Shown here piece by piece: positions 1 through 6,084 of a stretch of 64,000 bases of DNA. Under the pieces are notes generated by a model, which was given only the letters and a program-made list of their open reading frames with translations, did no database searches and was not told the origin of the DNA. Source of the stretch: an uncultured Christensenellaceae bacterium. GTDB lineage: Bacteria; Bacillota; Clostridia; Christensenellales; Borkfalkiaceae. The position numbers and the translations under genes are program-made. How positions within the stretch are numbered: the stretch's first letter is position 1; each line of letters starts with the position of its first letter. The stretch lies in contig CAJULB010000003.1 of assembly GCA_910587005.1 (NCBI GenBank), positions 1 through 64,000 of the forward strand, written 5' to 3'.

Positions 1-3
1 TTT

Positions 4-78
4 TGGCTGGGGTGGCAGGATTCGAACCTACGAATGCGGGAATCAAAATCCCGTGCCTTACCGCTTGGCGACACCCCA
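4..78 (-). tRNA. tRNA-Gln (anticodon TTG)
   Basis: The minus strand folds into a cloverleaf. The acceptor 5' strand begins TGGGGTG, the anticodon loop reads TTTTGAT and the T-arm contains GGTTCGAATCC. The 3' CCA is encoded in the DNA at positions 4-6. The loop gives anticodon TTG, for glutamine. It is the last of four closely spaced tRNAs read from one upstream promoter. Confidence 0.96.
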
Positions 79-111
79 ACGTCAGGCGAAGCCGTTCAAA
101 ATAAAAATAAA

Positions 112-188
112 TGGGGCGGGCGACAAGTTTCGAACCTGCTACCTCCAGAGCCACAATCTGGCGCTCTCCCGATTGAGCTACGCCCGCC
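112..188 (-). tRNA. tRNA-His (anticodon GTG)
   Basis: The anticodon stem CCAGA/TCTGG encloses loop TTGTGGC, giving anticodon GTG for histidine. The discriminator base is C and an extra G precedes the 7-bp acceptor stem (GCGGGCG/CGCCCGC). G-1 paired with C73 is the known histidine identity element. CCA is encoded at 112-114. Confidence 0.96.
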
Positions 189-192
189 GTAA

Positions 193-269
193 TGGTGCGC
201 CCGGAGAGACTCGAACCCCCGACACACGGCTTAGAAGGCCGTTGCTCTATCCTGCTGAGCTACGGGCGC
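193..269 (-). tRNA. tRNA-Arg (anticodon TCT)
   Basis: The anticodon stem ACGGC/GCCGT encloses loop CTTCTAA, giving anticodon TCT for arginine (AGA/AGG). The T-arm reads GGGTTCGAGTC and the acceptor stem GCGCCCG pairs with CGGGCGC. CCA is encoded at 193-195. Only four bases separate it from tRNA-His. Confidence 0.96.
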
Positions 270-302
270 ATAAGCATTCTGTTGCGCGCTTTTTATAGCA
301 TT

Positions 303-376
303 TGGAGCGGGTGATGGGAATCGGACCCACGCAACCAGCTTGGAAGGCTAGTGTTCTACCATTGAACTACACCCGC
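303..376 (-). tRNA. tRNA-Gly (anticodon TCC)
   Basis: The acceptor stem GCGGGTG pairs with CACCCGC. The anticodon loop CTTCCAA gives anticodon TCC for glycine. The T-arm reads GGGTCCGATTCC and the CCA is encoded at 303-305. It is the first gene of the four-tRNA cluster on the minus strand. Confidence 0.96.
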
Positions 377-438
377 ATTGTTTGTAAAAGGCAAACGTTG
401 AGTGATTTTTATTTTTCGCAACAACTTAATGCTAGAAA

Positions 439-467
439 ATTATAGCAAATGAAAAAATTGCTGTCAA
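439..467 (-). promoter_or_regulatory. Sigma-A promoter of the tRNA cluster
   Basis: On the minus strand, TTGACA (462-467) is followed by a 17-bp spacer and TATAAT (439-444), both perfect consensus hexamers. The promoter lies about 60 bases upstream of tRNA-Gly and faces the cluster. Confidence 0.85.
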
Positions 468-523
468 CTTATTTTCAAACCGTTTTATGACAATTTGAAA
501 ATAAAAAATTATATGTGCAAGAA

Positions 524-555
524 GCGGGAGCGGCTTTGTAAAAAGCCGCTCCCGC
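524..555. terminator. Hairpin downstream of the tandem regulators
   Basis: A perfect 14-bp stem (GCGGGAGCGGCTTT) closes a GTAA loop, five bases after the stop of the 561-806 gene. Flanking A/T runs on both sides fit a bidirectional terminator. An almost identical hairpin sits at 1578-1609. Confidence 0.75.
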
Positions 556-560
556 AGATT

Positions 561-806
561 TTAATTTTCATCGTCAAAACTGTAATTATTGAGTTCCTCG
601 AAGTCCAAAAATTCTGCAAGCGTCATATTGAATGTGTTGGCTATTTTGTGCAAGGTTTTTGCCTGCGGATTTTTTGAAGCGCCGTTAATAATGTTTTCAA
701 TAGTGGATTGCCTCAAATTGCAAAGAGTAGCTAATTTGTTGACGGAATAATTTCTTTCGGCGCACAGTTGAAGTATTCTTTTGGCAAAAAGTTCATTATA
801 TTTCAT
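561..806 (-). CDS. Small Cro/C1-type HTH regulator (copy A)
   Basis: An 81-residue protein consisting of one helix-turn-helix of the Cro/C1 (XRE) family. The recognition region reads LCNLRQSTIENIINGA and is followed by an acidic tail. It is clearly paralogous to the upstream gene: both share KIANTFNMTLAEFLDFEELN. The start ATG overlaps the last base of the upstream stop, so the two are translated together. The length is typical of stand-alone repressors with no effector domain. It probably acts on the operators at 1069-1179, possibly as a heterodimer with copy B; that is inference. Confidence 0.85.
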   Translation of the reverse strand: MKYNELFAKRILQLCAERNYSVNKLATLCNLRQSTIENIINGASKNPQAKTLHKIANTFNMTLAEFLDFEELNNYSFDDEN

Positions 807-1054
807 TATTCGTTGTCGTCGTCAAAACTGAAACTGTTCAATTCCTCAAAGTCCAAAAATTCCGCAAGCGTCATATTAAAAGTGTTGGCTATTTTGTGAA
901 TTGATATCAGTCCGGGATTTTTTGTTATTCCGCGCATAATATTGTCAAGAGTGGACTGTTTAACACCGCTTAACGTTGCAAGCTTGTTGATTGACCAGCT
1001 TCTTAATTTGCATTGCTGATTTATTCTGTTAATTATAAGTTCCGAATAGTTCAT
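806..1054 (-). CDS. Small Cro/C1-type HTH regulator (copy B)
   Basis: An 82-residue single-domain HTH protein with recognition region LSGVKQSTLDNIMRGI and an acidic C-terminus. It is the promoter-proximal member of a two-gene operon with copy A, joined by a TAATG stop-start overlap. The proteins share most of their C-terminal half, which indicates tandem duplication. The gene is transcribed away from the unknown 1190 gene, and the shared control region holds three palindromic operator-like sites. Autorepression is the usual role of such regulators, but the sequence shows only the arrangement. Confidence 0.85.
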   Translation of the reverse strand: MNYSELIINRINQQCKLRSWSINKLATLSGVKQSTLDNIMRGITKNPGLISIHKIANTFNMTLAEFLDFEELNSFSFDDDNE

Positions 1055-1068
1055 AGCTTTATGTTTTT

Positions 1069-1179
1069 ACCCATATTCGGTGAATATAATAACAGAGAAA
1101 AATAGTATAATTACCCGAATTCGGGTTGACAATATGAAGTCAATAGAATAAAATAAATATTACCCAAATACGAGTAATA
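1069..1179. promoter_or_regulatory. Divergent promoters with three operator-like palindromes
   Basis: On the plus strand, TTGACA (1126-1131), a 17-bp spacer and TAAAAT (1149-1154) face the 1190 gene. On the minus strand, TTGTCA (1127-1132), 17 bp and TATACT (1104-1109) face the regulators, so the two -35 boxes overlap almost completely. Three related sites occur: ACCCATATTCGGTG at 1069, the perfect palindrome ACCCGAATTCGGGT at 1113, and ACCCAAATACGAGT at 1162, the last framed by TATTAC/GTAATA. The central site touches both -35 regions and the outer two lie downstream of the two promoters. Confidence 0.75.
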
Positions 1180-1189
1180 GGGTGCACTT

Positions 1190-1564
1190 ATGAAAATTTG
1201 TCTGATAGCGGGGAACAGTCCGCAGTACGTTGTAAATTTGCCGAAAGAAATACACCGTTTGAAGCTGCGCGGGATGATGCGTAAATATATAGCTAAGCTT
1301 ATTTCGTGCGGGATAACAGTATTTTATGTAAACGCGGAGAGTGTAATTAAAACCGCTGTCGAAGAAGTACTTTGCGGGTTTAATAAGGAAAGTGTAAGCG
1401 CGGCGTATATAAATTGCGGCGGAGCAGCGTTCGGCGCGGTTATTGCCGTTTGGGGGTGGGGTGCAAACGGCGTGTGCGGTGCAGTGCGAACGGCTTCGGA
1501 TAACGGTTTACCGTTTGTGGTTATAGATGTGGAAACGTTGAGCGTTACAAGCTTTAAAATATAA
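1190..1564 (+). CDS. Unknown protein, possible SLOG-like fold
   Basis: A 124-residue protein that I do not firmly recognise. It begins with a hydrophobic strand (MKICLIAGNS), then a helix and a second strand (GITVFYVNAES). The end reads AVRTASDNGLPFVVIDVETL. Alternating strands and helices, with a late GLPFVVID, resemble Rossmann-like SLOG/DUF1273 proteins, but the usual glycine-rich motif is not clear. Rich in Gly, Ala and Val, with no signal peptide. A GGGTG sequence precedes the ATG. It is divergent from the two regulators and probably controlled by them. Confidence 0.55.
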   Translation: MKICLIAGNSPQYVVNLPKEIHRLKLRGMMRKYIAKLISCGITVFYVNAESVIKTAVEEVLCGFNKESVSAAYINCGGAAFGAVIAVWGWGANGVCGAVRTASDNGLPFVVIDVETLSVTSFKI

Positions 1565-1577
1565 AATAACGCAAGAA

Positions 1578-1609
1578 GCGGGAGCGGCTTTGTAAAAAGC
1601 TGCTCCCGC
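1578..1609 (+). terminator. Terminator after the 1190 gene
   Basis: The stem GCGGGAGCGGCTTT pairs with AAAGCTGCTCCCGC around a GTAA loop and is followed by ATTTTC. It differs from the hairpin at 524-555 by one base, so the regulator module is bracketed by two copies of one terminator. Confidence 0.8.
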
Positions 1610-1633
1610 ATTTTCATTTATAAACTATAATAA

Positions 1634-2950
1634 TTATTTCTTTTTGCGTTTTTTATCAGAGGTGAATACGAAAGTTATATAACCGAGCGCAACAAGCACC
1701 AGCACAACCACTATAAGCACAAGTATCACTGTTTTAATGTTGTTTTCCGTCGAGGGGGCGGGGTCTTCCGTCTTATCGTCGTTGTTCGTTTCCTTTTTCT
1801 CAAACACGAACGAGCACGGTGCGTAGCCGATAACCTCGGCGCCGTTTTCACTCTTTAAAATATTGCCCTCGGCGTCGGTCAAAGCGATTTTATAGAAGTC
1901 GCAGGGTATTTCCGGTGAGGTTGATTTAAGCAATTTACCTAAAACCTTTACGCTTTCGCCCCAGCTTACCTGACGGAGCTTGGCCGCGTCGCAAAGGTTG
2001 GGGGAGGAGTAAATGTAGTCGGCGGGAACGTTAATCTGCGCCGAAACAAACTCAGGTTCGGTAAGCTCTCTTGCAACGGCGGTTTTTGCAAGTTTAAGAT
2101 AGTGTTTGCCGCCCAGCGCAATAATATGCGCGTTGCCCGTTTCACACAGCACCGCAGCCGACATATTCGCAGTAAAGCCCTTTTCTTCGCCGACCTTGAA
2201 GGTTCTGCCGACTTTGAAAAAATCTTCCGCTTTAACCTTTGTTTTGTCGAAATTTTCAGCGTCAAGCTTTACTTCGGTAAGATATTCGCCGTTGTCAAGC
2301 ACGGTAAAGTGCGGTTTATCAAGGTTGTAGGTGTTAAGCGCTTCAACTGTATTGCCTATCGCGATTTTAAAAGAGGAAGAAAAGTCCGCAACCTCGTAAT
2401 TAATCGGTTCGGCTGTTGCGGGAGGGGTGATTTTGTTTAAAACGTTGCCGTTCATTGCGTAAACAATGTTGTCAAACACTTTAAGGTTGGAAAAATCGCC
2501 CTCGATTATATATTCGGTACCGTCCCAGATTTTAATATCTCCGTCCTGCAATGTGAACGAATAACCGCTGCCGACAGGCGTTACGGGTAATTCCGTCGGC
2601 TTAATTTCGCGGGTTAAGGTGTTGCCTTCCATATCGTAGACAATTCCGCCCGCGGTTTTATAGCAGAAGCCTTCTTTATCCTCGTCGTAGTCGAGCGCGG
2701 TAATTTCCACGCCGAATTCGTAATAAACGGGAACCTCGCCGCCGTAAACGGCGATTTTTTTGTCCGTAGCAAAGGCGAAATTTTCACCGTTCACGGCGTA
2801 ATCGGTTATAATTCCCGCTTCGAATGTTTCGGGATAGAAAGTGGAAGCGCCCGCGCCTGCTTGGTCTGCAAAAGCGGTTACACCGCCCGAGCCGAGCAGT
2901 ACCGCCGCGGTAAGCGCGCATGAAATTGTTATAGCAATTTGTTTTTTCAC
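1634..2950 (-). CDS. Secreted membrane-anchored protein, SH3-like end
   Basis: A 438-residue protein with an N-terminal signal peptide (MKKQIAITIS..., about 28 residues) and a single C-terminal membrane helix (VILVLIVVVLVLVALGYITF) followed by KKRKKK. The protein should therefore sit outside the cell, held by its C-terminus. The first 270 residues are strand-rich and repetitive, suggesting a beta-propeller-like fold. Residues of about 300-390 (ADYIYSSPNLCD...GESVKVLGKL) resemble a bacterial SH3 domain. A Thr/Glu/Asn-rich linker precedes the helix. The architecture recurs in the 3649-4335 gene. The function is unknown. Confidence 0.75.
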   Translation of the reverse strand: MKKQIAITISCALTAAVLLGSGGVTAFADQAGAGASTFYPETFEAGIITDYAVNGENFAFATDKKIAVYGGEVPVYYEFGVEITALDYDEDKEGFCYKTAGGIVYDMEGNTLTREIKPTELPVTPVGSGYSFTLQDGDIKIWDGTEYIIEGDFSNLKVFDNIVYAMNGNVLNKITPPATAEPINYEVADFSSSFKIAIGNTVEALNTYNLDKPHFTVLDNGEYLTEVKLDAENFDKTKVKAEDFFKVGRTFKVGEEKGFTANMSAAVLCETGNAHIIALGGKHYLKLAKTAVARELTEPEFVSAQINVPADYIYSSPNLCDAAKLRQVSWGESVKVLGKLLKSTSPEIPCDFYKIALTDAEGNILKSENGAEVIGYAPCSFVFEKKETNNDDKTEDPAPSTENNIKTVILVLIVVVLVLVALGYITFVFTSDKKRKKK

Positions 2951-3152
2951 GGTTGAATTATACCATACCTTTAAATTATTTGTAAACTAATTAATTGCAG
3001 TTTAATTTAAGCCGTTTTTTCAGGCTGTCGGGTAAAAGTAACATAATTTATTTAAAAAAAAGTCTGATTTATTTTTTAATTATGACGCTTTTGTCATATT
3101 ATTGCGGTTAAAATGAAAATGTAAACAAATGTTTGAAATTTGCGAGGGCGCA

Positions 3153-3542
3153 ATGAAGAGCAAACGGCTTTTAAAATTTTATTTTGCGGCGGACAGCCTT
3201 AACCGCGCGCTGGACAACCTTATCACGCAGAACGCGCTGGCTTCGGCGGACGGCTTTTTAAGCGGAGAATTTTACGCGGAAAGGATACTTGAACTTGTCT
3301 GCGCCAAAAAGGAGCTTAACGCGCTTTGGCGGCACCTTGACGGGGTTATAAGCGGGTTTTCGGAAAGCGAAAAGAAAGTTTTGCGTTATTACGGCACAAT
3401 GCGCGGGGGAACGGCCAAGCTGCCCGCAGAAACTGTGCGGGAAATAAAGCGGGTTACGGTTAAGTTTAAAAGGCGGTTGAGGAATATAGAAAGGTTTGCC
3501 GAGGGCATACGGCTTGTGTACGGCTTTTACACGCTGTTTTGA
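3153..3542 (+). CDS. Unknown small helical protein before the phage cassette
   Basis: A 129-residue basic, mostly helical protein. I prefer the ATG at 3153 (MKSKRLL) because GAGGG lies seven bases upstream; an in-frame ATG at 3129 would add eight residues. The C-terminal part (SESEKKVLRYYGTMRGG...IKRVTVKFKRRLRNI) looks like the last helices of a sigma-factor region 4 or phage ArpU/RinA-type regulator. That similarity is weak. It lies on the same strand as the packaging cassette and upstream of terL, with a minus-strand gene between. It could be a packaging or transcription factor of that cassette. Confidence 0.6.
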   Translation: MKSKRLLKFYFAADSLNRALDNLITQNALASADGFLSGEFYAERILELVCAKKELNALWRHLDGVISGFSESEKKVLRYYGTMRGGTAKLPAETVREIKRVTVKFKRRLRNIERFAEGIRLVYGFYTLF

Positions 3543-3550
3543 GGCGGCGC

Positions 3551-3638
3551 GCAGGTGACAATCAGATTCTTCACTGCGTTCAGAATGACATCTGGTGCAG
3601 GTGACAATCAGATTCTTCACTGCGTTCAGAATGACATC
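3551..3638. repeat. Two tandem copies of the dispersed TCATTCTGAACG repeat
   Basis: Two nearly identical units of about 42 bases with a period of 46 (3551-3592 and 3597-3638). In reverse orientation they read TGTCATTCTGAACGCAGTGA then AGAATCTGATTGTC. The same element occurs in many other gaps of the window. Confidence 0.85.
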
Positions 3639-3648
3639 GGGATTTGGC

Positions 3649-4335
3649 TTACGTCACGGGCGGCGGGGCTTTGGGCGGGCGTTTGCCCGTGAAGTACAGC
3701 ACGCAAATAGCCGCGGCGGCGGCAACGGTGACGACAATCGCGGCGATAAGCGCGGCGTTGGTACTGCTTTTTGAAGCGGGCGCCATAGTCGGGCGCTCGG
3801 GCAAGGTGTTGAGGGGATAATCTGTAATTACCCCCGATATATAGCCGAATTTATCGTTGCAGTACACGTACGAGCACCCCGTTTTGCCTATTTCGTAAGA
3901 ACCGTAAAAAGCGGCGGTTATTACAATATCTTCAAGCCCCGGCAGAAGGCTCGAAGGCTTGTCGGTTGTATACTTTATTTCTATTGTTTTATGAAGATAC
4001 AGGTTTTCAAGCGGTTCGTCGCACAAAATCAAATCGTCTTTAAGGCAAAAGCCCTCGACGGCACGGTAAAGCCCGTTGTCCTCGGCATATTTTACGCGGT
4101 ACCAGTTTTTGTCCTCGCCTAAAATTTCAACGCAGTAGGTTTGCGGAATTATAAATTTCGCCGTATTTTCGTCGGGTTTTTCGCAAAGATAGGTACTGCT
4201 TCCCAAATCGGCGTAGGCGTATTTTTTGACTGCGGCGGGAGGGTTTGCTTCGTCTGCAAATGCGGTTGAAAAACACGGGAAAATAAATATTAAAGTTGTT
4301 AAAACAAGGCATATTGCCCCTTTAAACACTTTCAT
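3649..4335 (-). CDS. Secreted SH3-like protein with C-terminal membrane anchor
   Basis: A 228-residue protein with a signal peptide (FKGAICLVLTTLIFIFPC, ending at TAFA). A strand-rich region (KKYAYADLGSSTYLCEKPDE...) is typical of bacterial SH3-type modules. A Pro/Ser linker and one membrane helix (ALIAAIVVTVAAAAAICVLY) follow, with a Pro/Lys-rich tail. The layout matches the 438-residue protein at 1634-2950, so both probably act at the cell surface. It is transcribed opposite to the flanking phage-type genes and is probably unrelated to them. No catalytic motif is visible. Confidence 0.75.
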   Translation of the reverse strand: MKVFKGAICLVLTTLIFIFPCFSTAFADEANPPAAVKKYAYADLGSSTYLCEKPDENTAKFIIPQTYCVEILGEDKNWYRVKYAEDNGLYRAVEGFCLKDDLILCDEPLENLYLHKTIEIKYTTDKPSSLLPGLEDIVITAAFYGSYEIGKTGCSYVYCNDKFGYISGVITDYPLNTLPERPTMAPASKSSTNAALIAAIVVTVAAAAAICVLYFTGKRPPKAPPPVT

Positions 4336-4397
4336 ACCGTGACATTATAAATAAAATAACACCGAAAAAAATCGGGAGTTTTGTAGAAAAAGGTCTT

Positions 4398-5819
4398 ATG
4401 AAAACGGAAGACATTGTAAGCCGAATTGCGGCGATAGAAAAAGAGCTGAAAAAGCGCAGGGCGGAAAACAAACTGCTTTTATATAACAAGGGCGCGAAAA
4501 AGCACAAAAAACAGATAGCTTTTCATAAATGCAAAAAGCGCAACCGCTGGGTTTTCGGCGGCAACCGCTCGGGGAAAACCGAGTGCGGAGCCGTGGAGTG
4601 CCTGTGGATATTACGCGGTATTCACCCGTACCGGAAGAACAGAAAGGACGTATTCGGTTGGTCGGTATCTCTTTCCCAGCAGGTCCAGCGCGACGTTGCG
4701 CAGGCGAAAATTCTGCACTATCTGCCAAAAAGCTGGATTGCGGACATAACTATGCTTTCGGGGCGCAAGGACAGCCCCGCGGGCGGGGTTATTGACCAGA
4801 TTAAAATTAAAAACGTGTTCGGCGGAATTTCCACGCTCGGCTTTAAAAGCTGCGACCAGGGGCGGGAAAAGTTTCAGGGCTCGTCGCTGGATTTCGTTTG
4901 GTTCGACGAGGAACCGCCGAGGGATATTTACGAAGAATGTTTAATGCGCGTTATGGACAGGCGGGGGGATATTTTCGGAACAATGACGCCGCTTAAAGGG
5001 CGCACGTTTATCTATAACGAAATTTACCTCAACGCAAAAGGCAACGGCGAAATCTGGCACGAATTTATGACGTGGGAGGACAATCCCTATTTGCCAAAAG
5101 CGGAGATAAAACAGCTTCAAAACGCACTTTCAGCCACTGCGCTGGACGCGAGGAAGTTCGGAAGATTTTCCGAAGGCGCGGGACTTGTTTACACCGAATT
5201 CGATGAAAACGTGCACGTTATCAAGCCGTTTGACGTACCGCCCGAGTGGCAGGACAATATTTCGATAGACCCCGGTTTGAACAATCCGCTTTCGGCGCAC
5301 TGGTACTGCGTGGACTGGGACGGAAATATTTACGTTGTTGCCGAGCATTTCGCAAGCGGAAAGGACGTTGATTTTCACGCGGACGCAATCAAAGCTATAA
5401 GCCGTAAAATCGGGTGGAAAACCGACGGTAAAGGGCGGGTGTGCGCGCTTATCGACAGCGCGGCGAACCAAAGGACGTTGGCTTCCTCGAAAAGCGTTGC
5501 CGAGCTGTTCTGCGAGCGGGGGATTTTGGTTAACACCAACGTTAACAAGGACATATTCGCGGGGGTATCGCGCGTTAAAGCGTTTTTAAAGCAGGGCAAC
5601 GGCGAGGGGAATTTGTATATTTTTTCAAACTGCGTGAATATGATTGCGGAGTTTAAAAGCTATTTCTGGGCTTCGGGGGATACGCCCGTAAAACGCGACG
5701 ACCACTGCATGGACGAGCTGAGGTATTATATTATGACCCGCCCCCGACCGCCCGAAAAGCAGGTTATATCGCCCGTGCTTTCGGATAAGCTTCGGCGCAT
5801 AAGACGGAGAAGGAGGTGA
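4398..5819 (+). CDS. terL: Phage-type terminase large subunit
   Basis: A 473-residue DNA-packaging motor. The ATPase domain shows Walker A GGNRSGKT (54-61), Walker B DFVWFDE (165-171) and a coupling motif GTMTPL (194-199). The RNase H-like nuclease domain keeps its acidic residues: D291 in SIDPGLNNP, D353 in ALIDSAA, and D434/D435 with D439 in RDDHCMDEL. Both enzymatic halves thus look intact. The length is normal for the family. The C-terminus is very basic (RRIRRRRR) and its codons double as the AGGAGG ribosome binding site of the next gene. It is the first of eight tightly packed genes. Confidence 0.93.
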   Translation: MKTEDIVSRIAAIEKELKKRRAENKLLLYNKGAKKHKKQIAFHKCKKRNRWVFGGNRSGKTECGAVECLWILRGIHPYRKNRKDVFGWSVSLSQQVQRDVAQAKILHYLPKSWIADITMLSGRKDSPAGGVIDQIKIKNVFGGISTLGFKSCDQGREKFQGSSLDFVWFDEEPPRDIYEECLMRVMDRRGDIFGTMTPLKGRTFIYNEIYLNAKGNGEIWHEFMTWEDNPYLPKAEIKQLQNALSATALDARKFGRFSEGAGLVYTEFDENVHVIKPFDVPPEWQDNISIDPGLNNPLSAHWYCVDWDGNIYVVAEHFASGKDVDFHADAIKAISRKIGWKTDGKGRVCALIDSAANQRTLASSKSVAELFCERGILVNTNVNKDIFAGVSRVKAFLKQGNGEGNLYIFSNCVNMIAEFKSYFWASGDTPVKRDDHCMDELRYYIMTRPRPPEKQVISPVLSDKLRRIRRRRR

Positions 5820-5823
5820 AATT

Positions 5824-6084
5824 ATTTTAACCGACGAAAATGTAAAAAACGCGCTTGTTAAGTGCGCGACGGGGTTTTCTTCGGGTGAAACCGTGGAGGA
5901 ATACGTTCTGACAGACGGTGAATACAAGCTTGTAAAAAGAAAGGTTACAACGCGCGAAATTCCGCCCGATATTAAGGCGGTAAAGCTTTTGCTGGACGGA
6001 GGCGGAGATGAAAATCTTTCCGACGAGGAGCTGGAAGAAGAAAAACAAAAACTTTTGAAATTATTGAAGGAGAATAAATTTTGA
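5824..6084 (+). CDS. Small phage-cassette protein with probable ATT start
   Basis: The longest ATG/GTG/TTG reading starts at a GTG at 5893 (63 residues) with no ribosome binding site. The open frame continues upstream to 5821, where AGGAGG (5811-5816) lies at normal spacing from an ATT at 5824, and the extra residues (LTDENVKNALVKCATGFSSG) read as natural protein. I therefore propose an ATT start and about 86 residues. The body is charged: a compact strand region (YVLTDGEYKLVKRKVTT), then PPDIKAVKLLLD and an acidic helix. It overlaps the portal start by four bases. Its role is unknown; it sits where phages keep small packaging factors. Confidence 0.6.
   Translation: MLTDENVKNALVKCATGFSSGETVEEYVLTDGEYKLVKRKVTTREIPPDIKAVKLLLDGGGDENLSDEELEEEKQKLLKLLKENKF

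Noticed and set aside
53..298. An 81-residue plus-strand open frame with GETRTPDTRLRRPLLYPAEL
   Set aside because: It is the reverse-strand reading of the tRNA-Gln, tRNA-His and tRNA-Arg genes; such frames are a well-known artefact of tRNA clusters.
3551..3638. CRISPR array
   Set aside because: There are only two direct repeats, with no spacer of constant size, and the same unit is scattered elsewhere. No cas gene is in the window.
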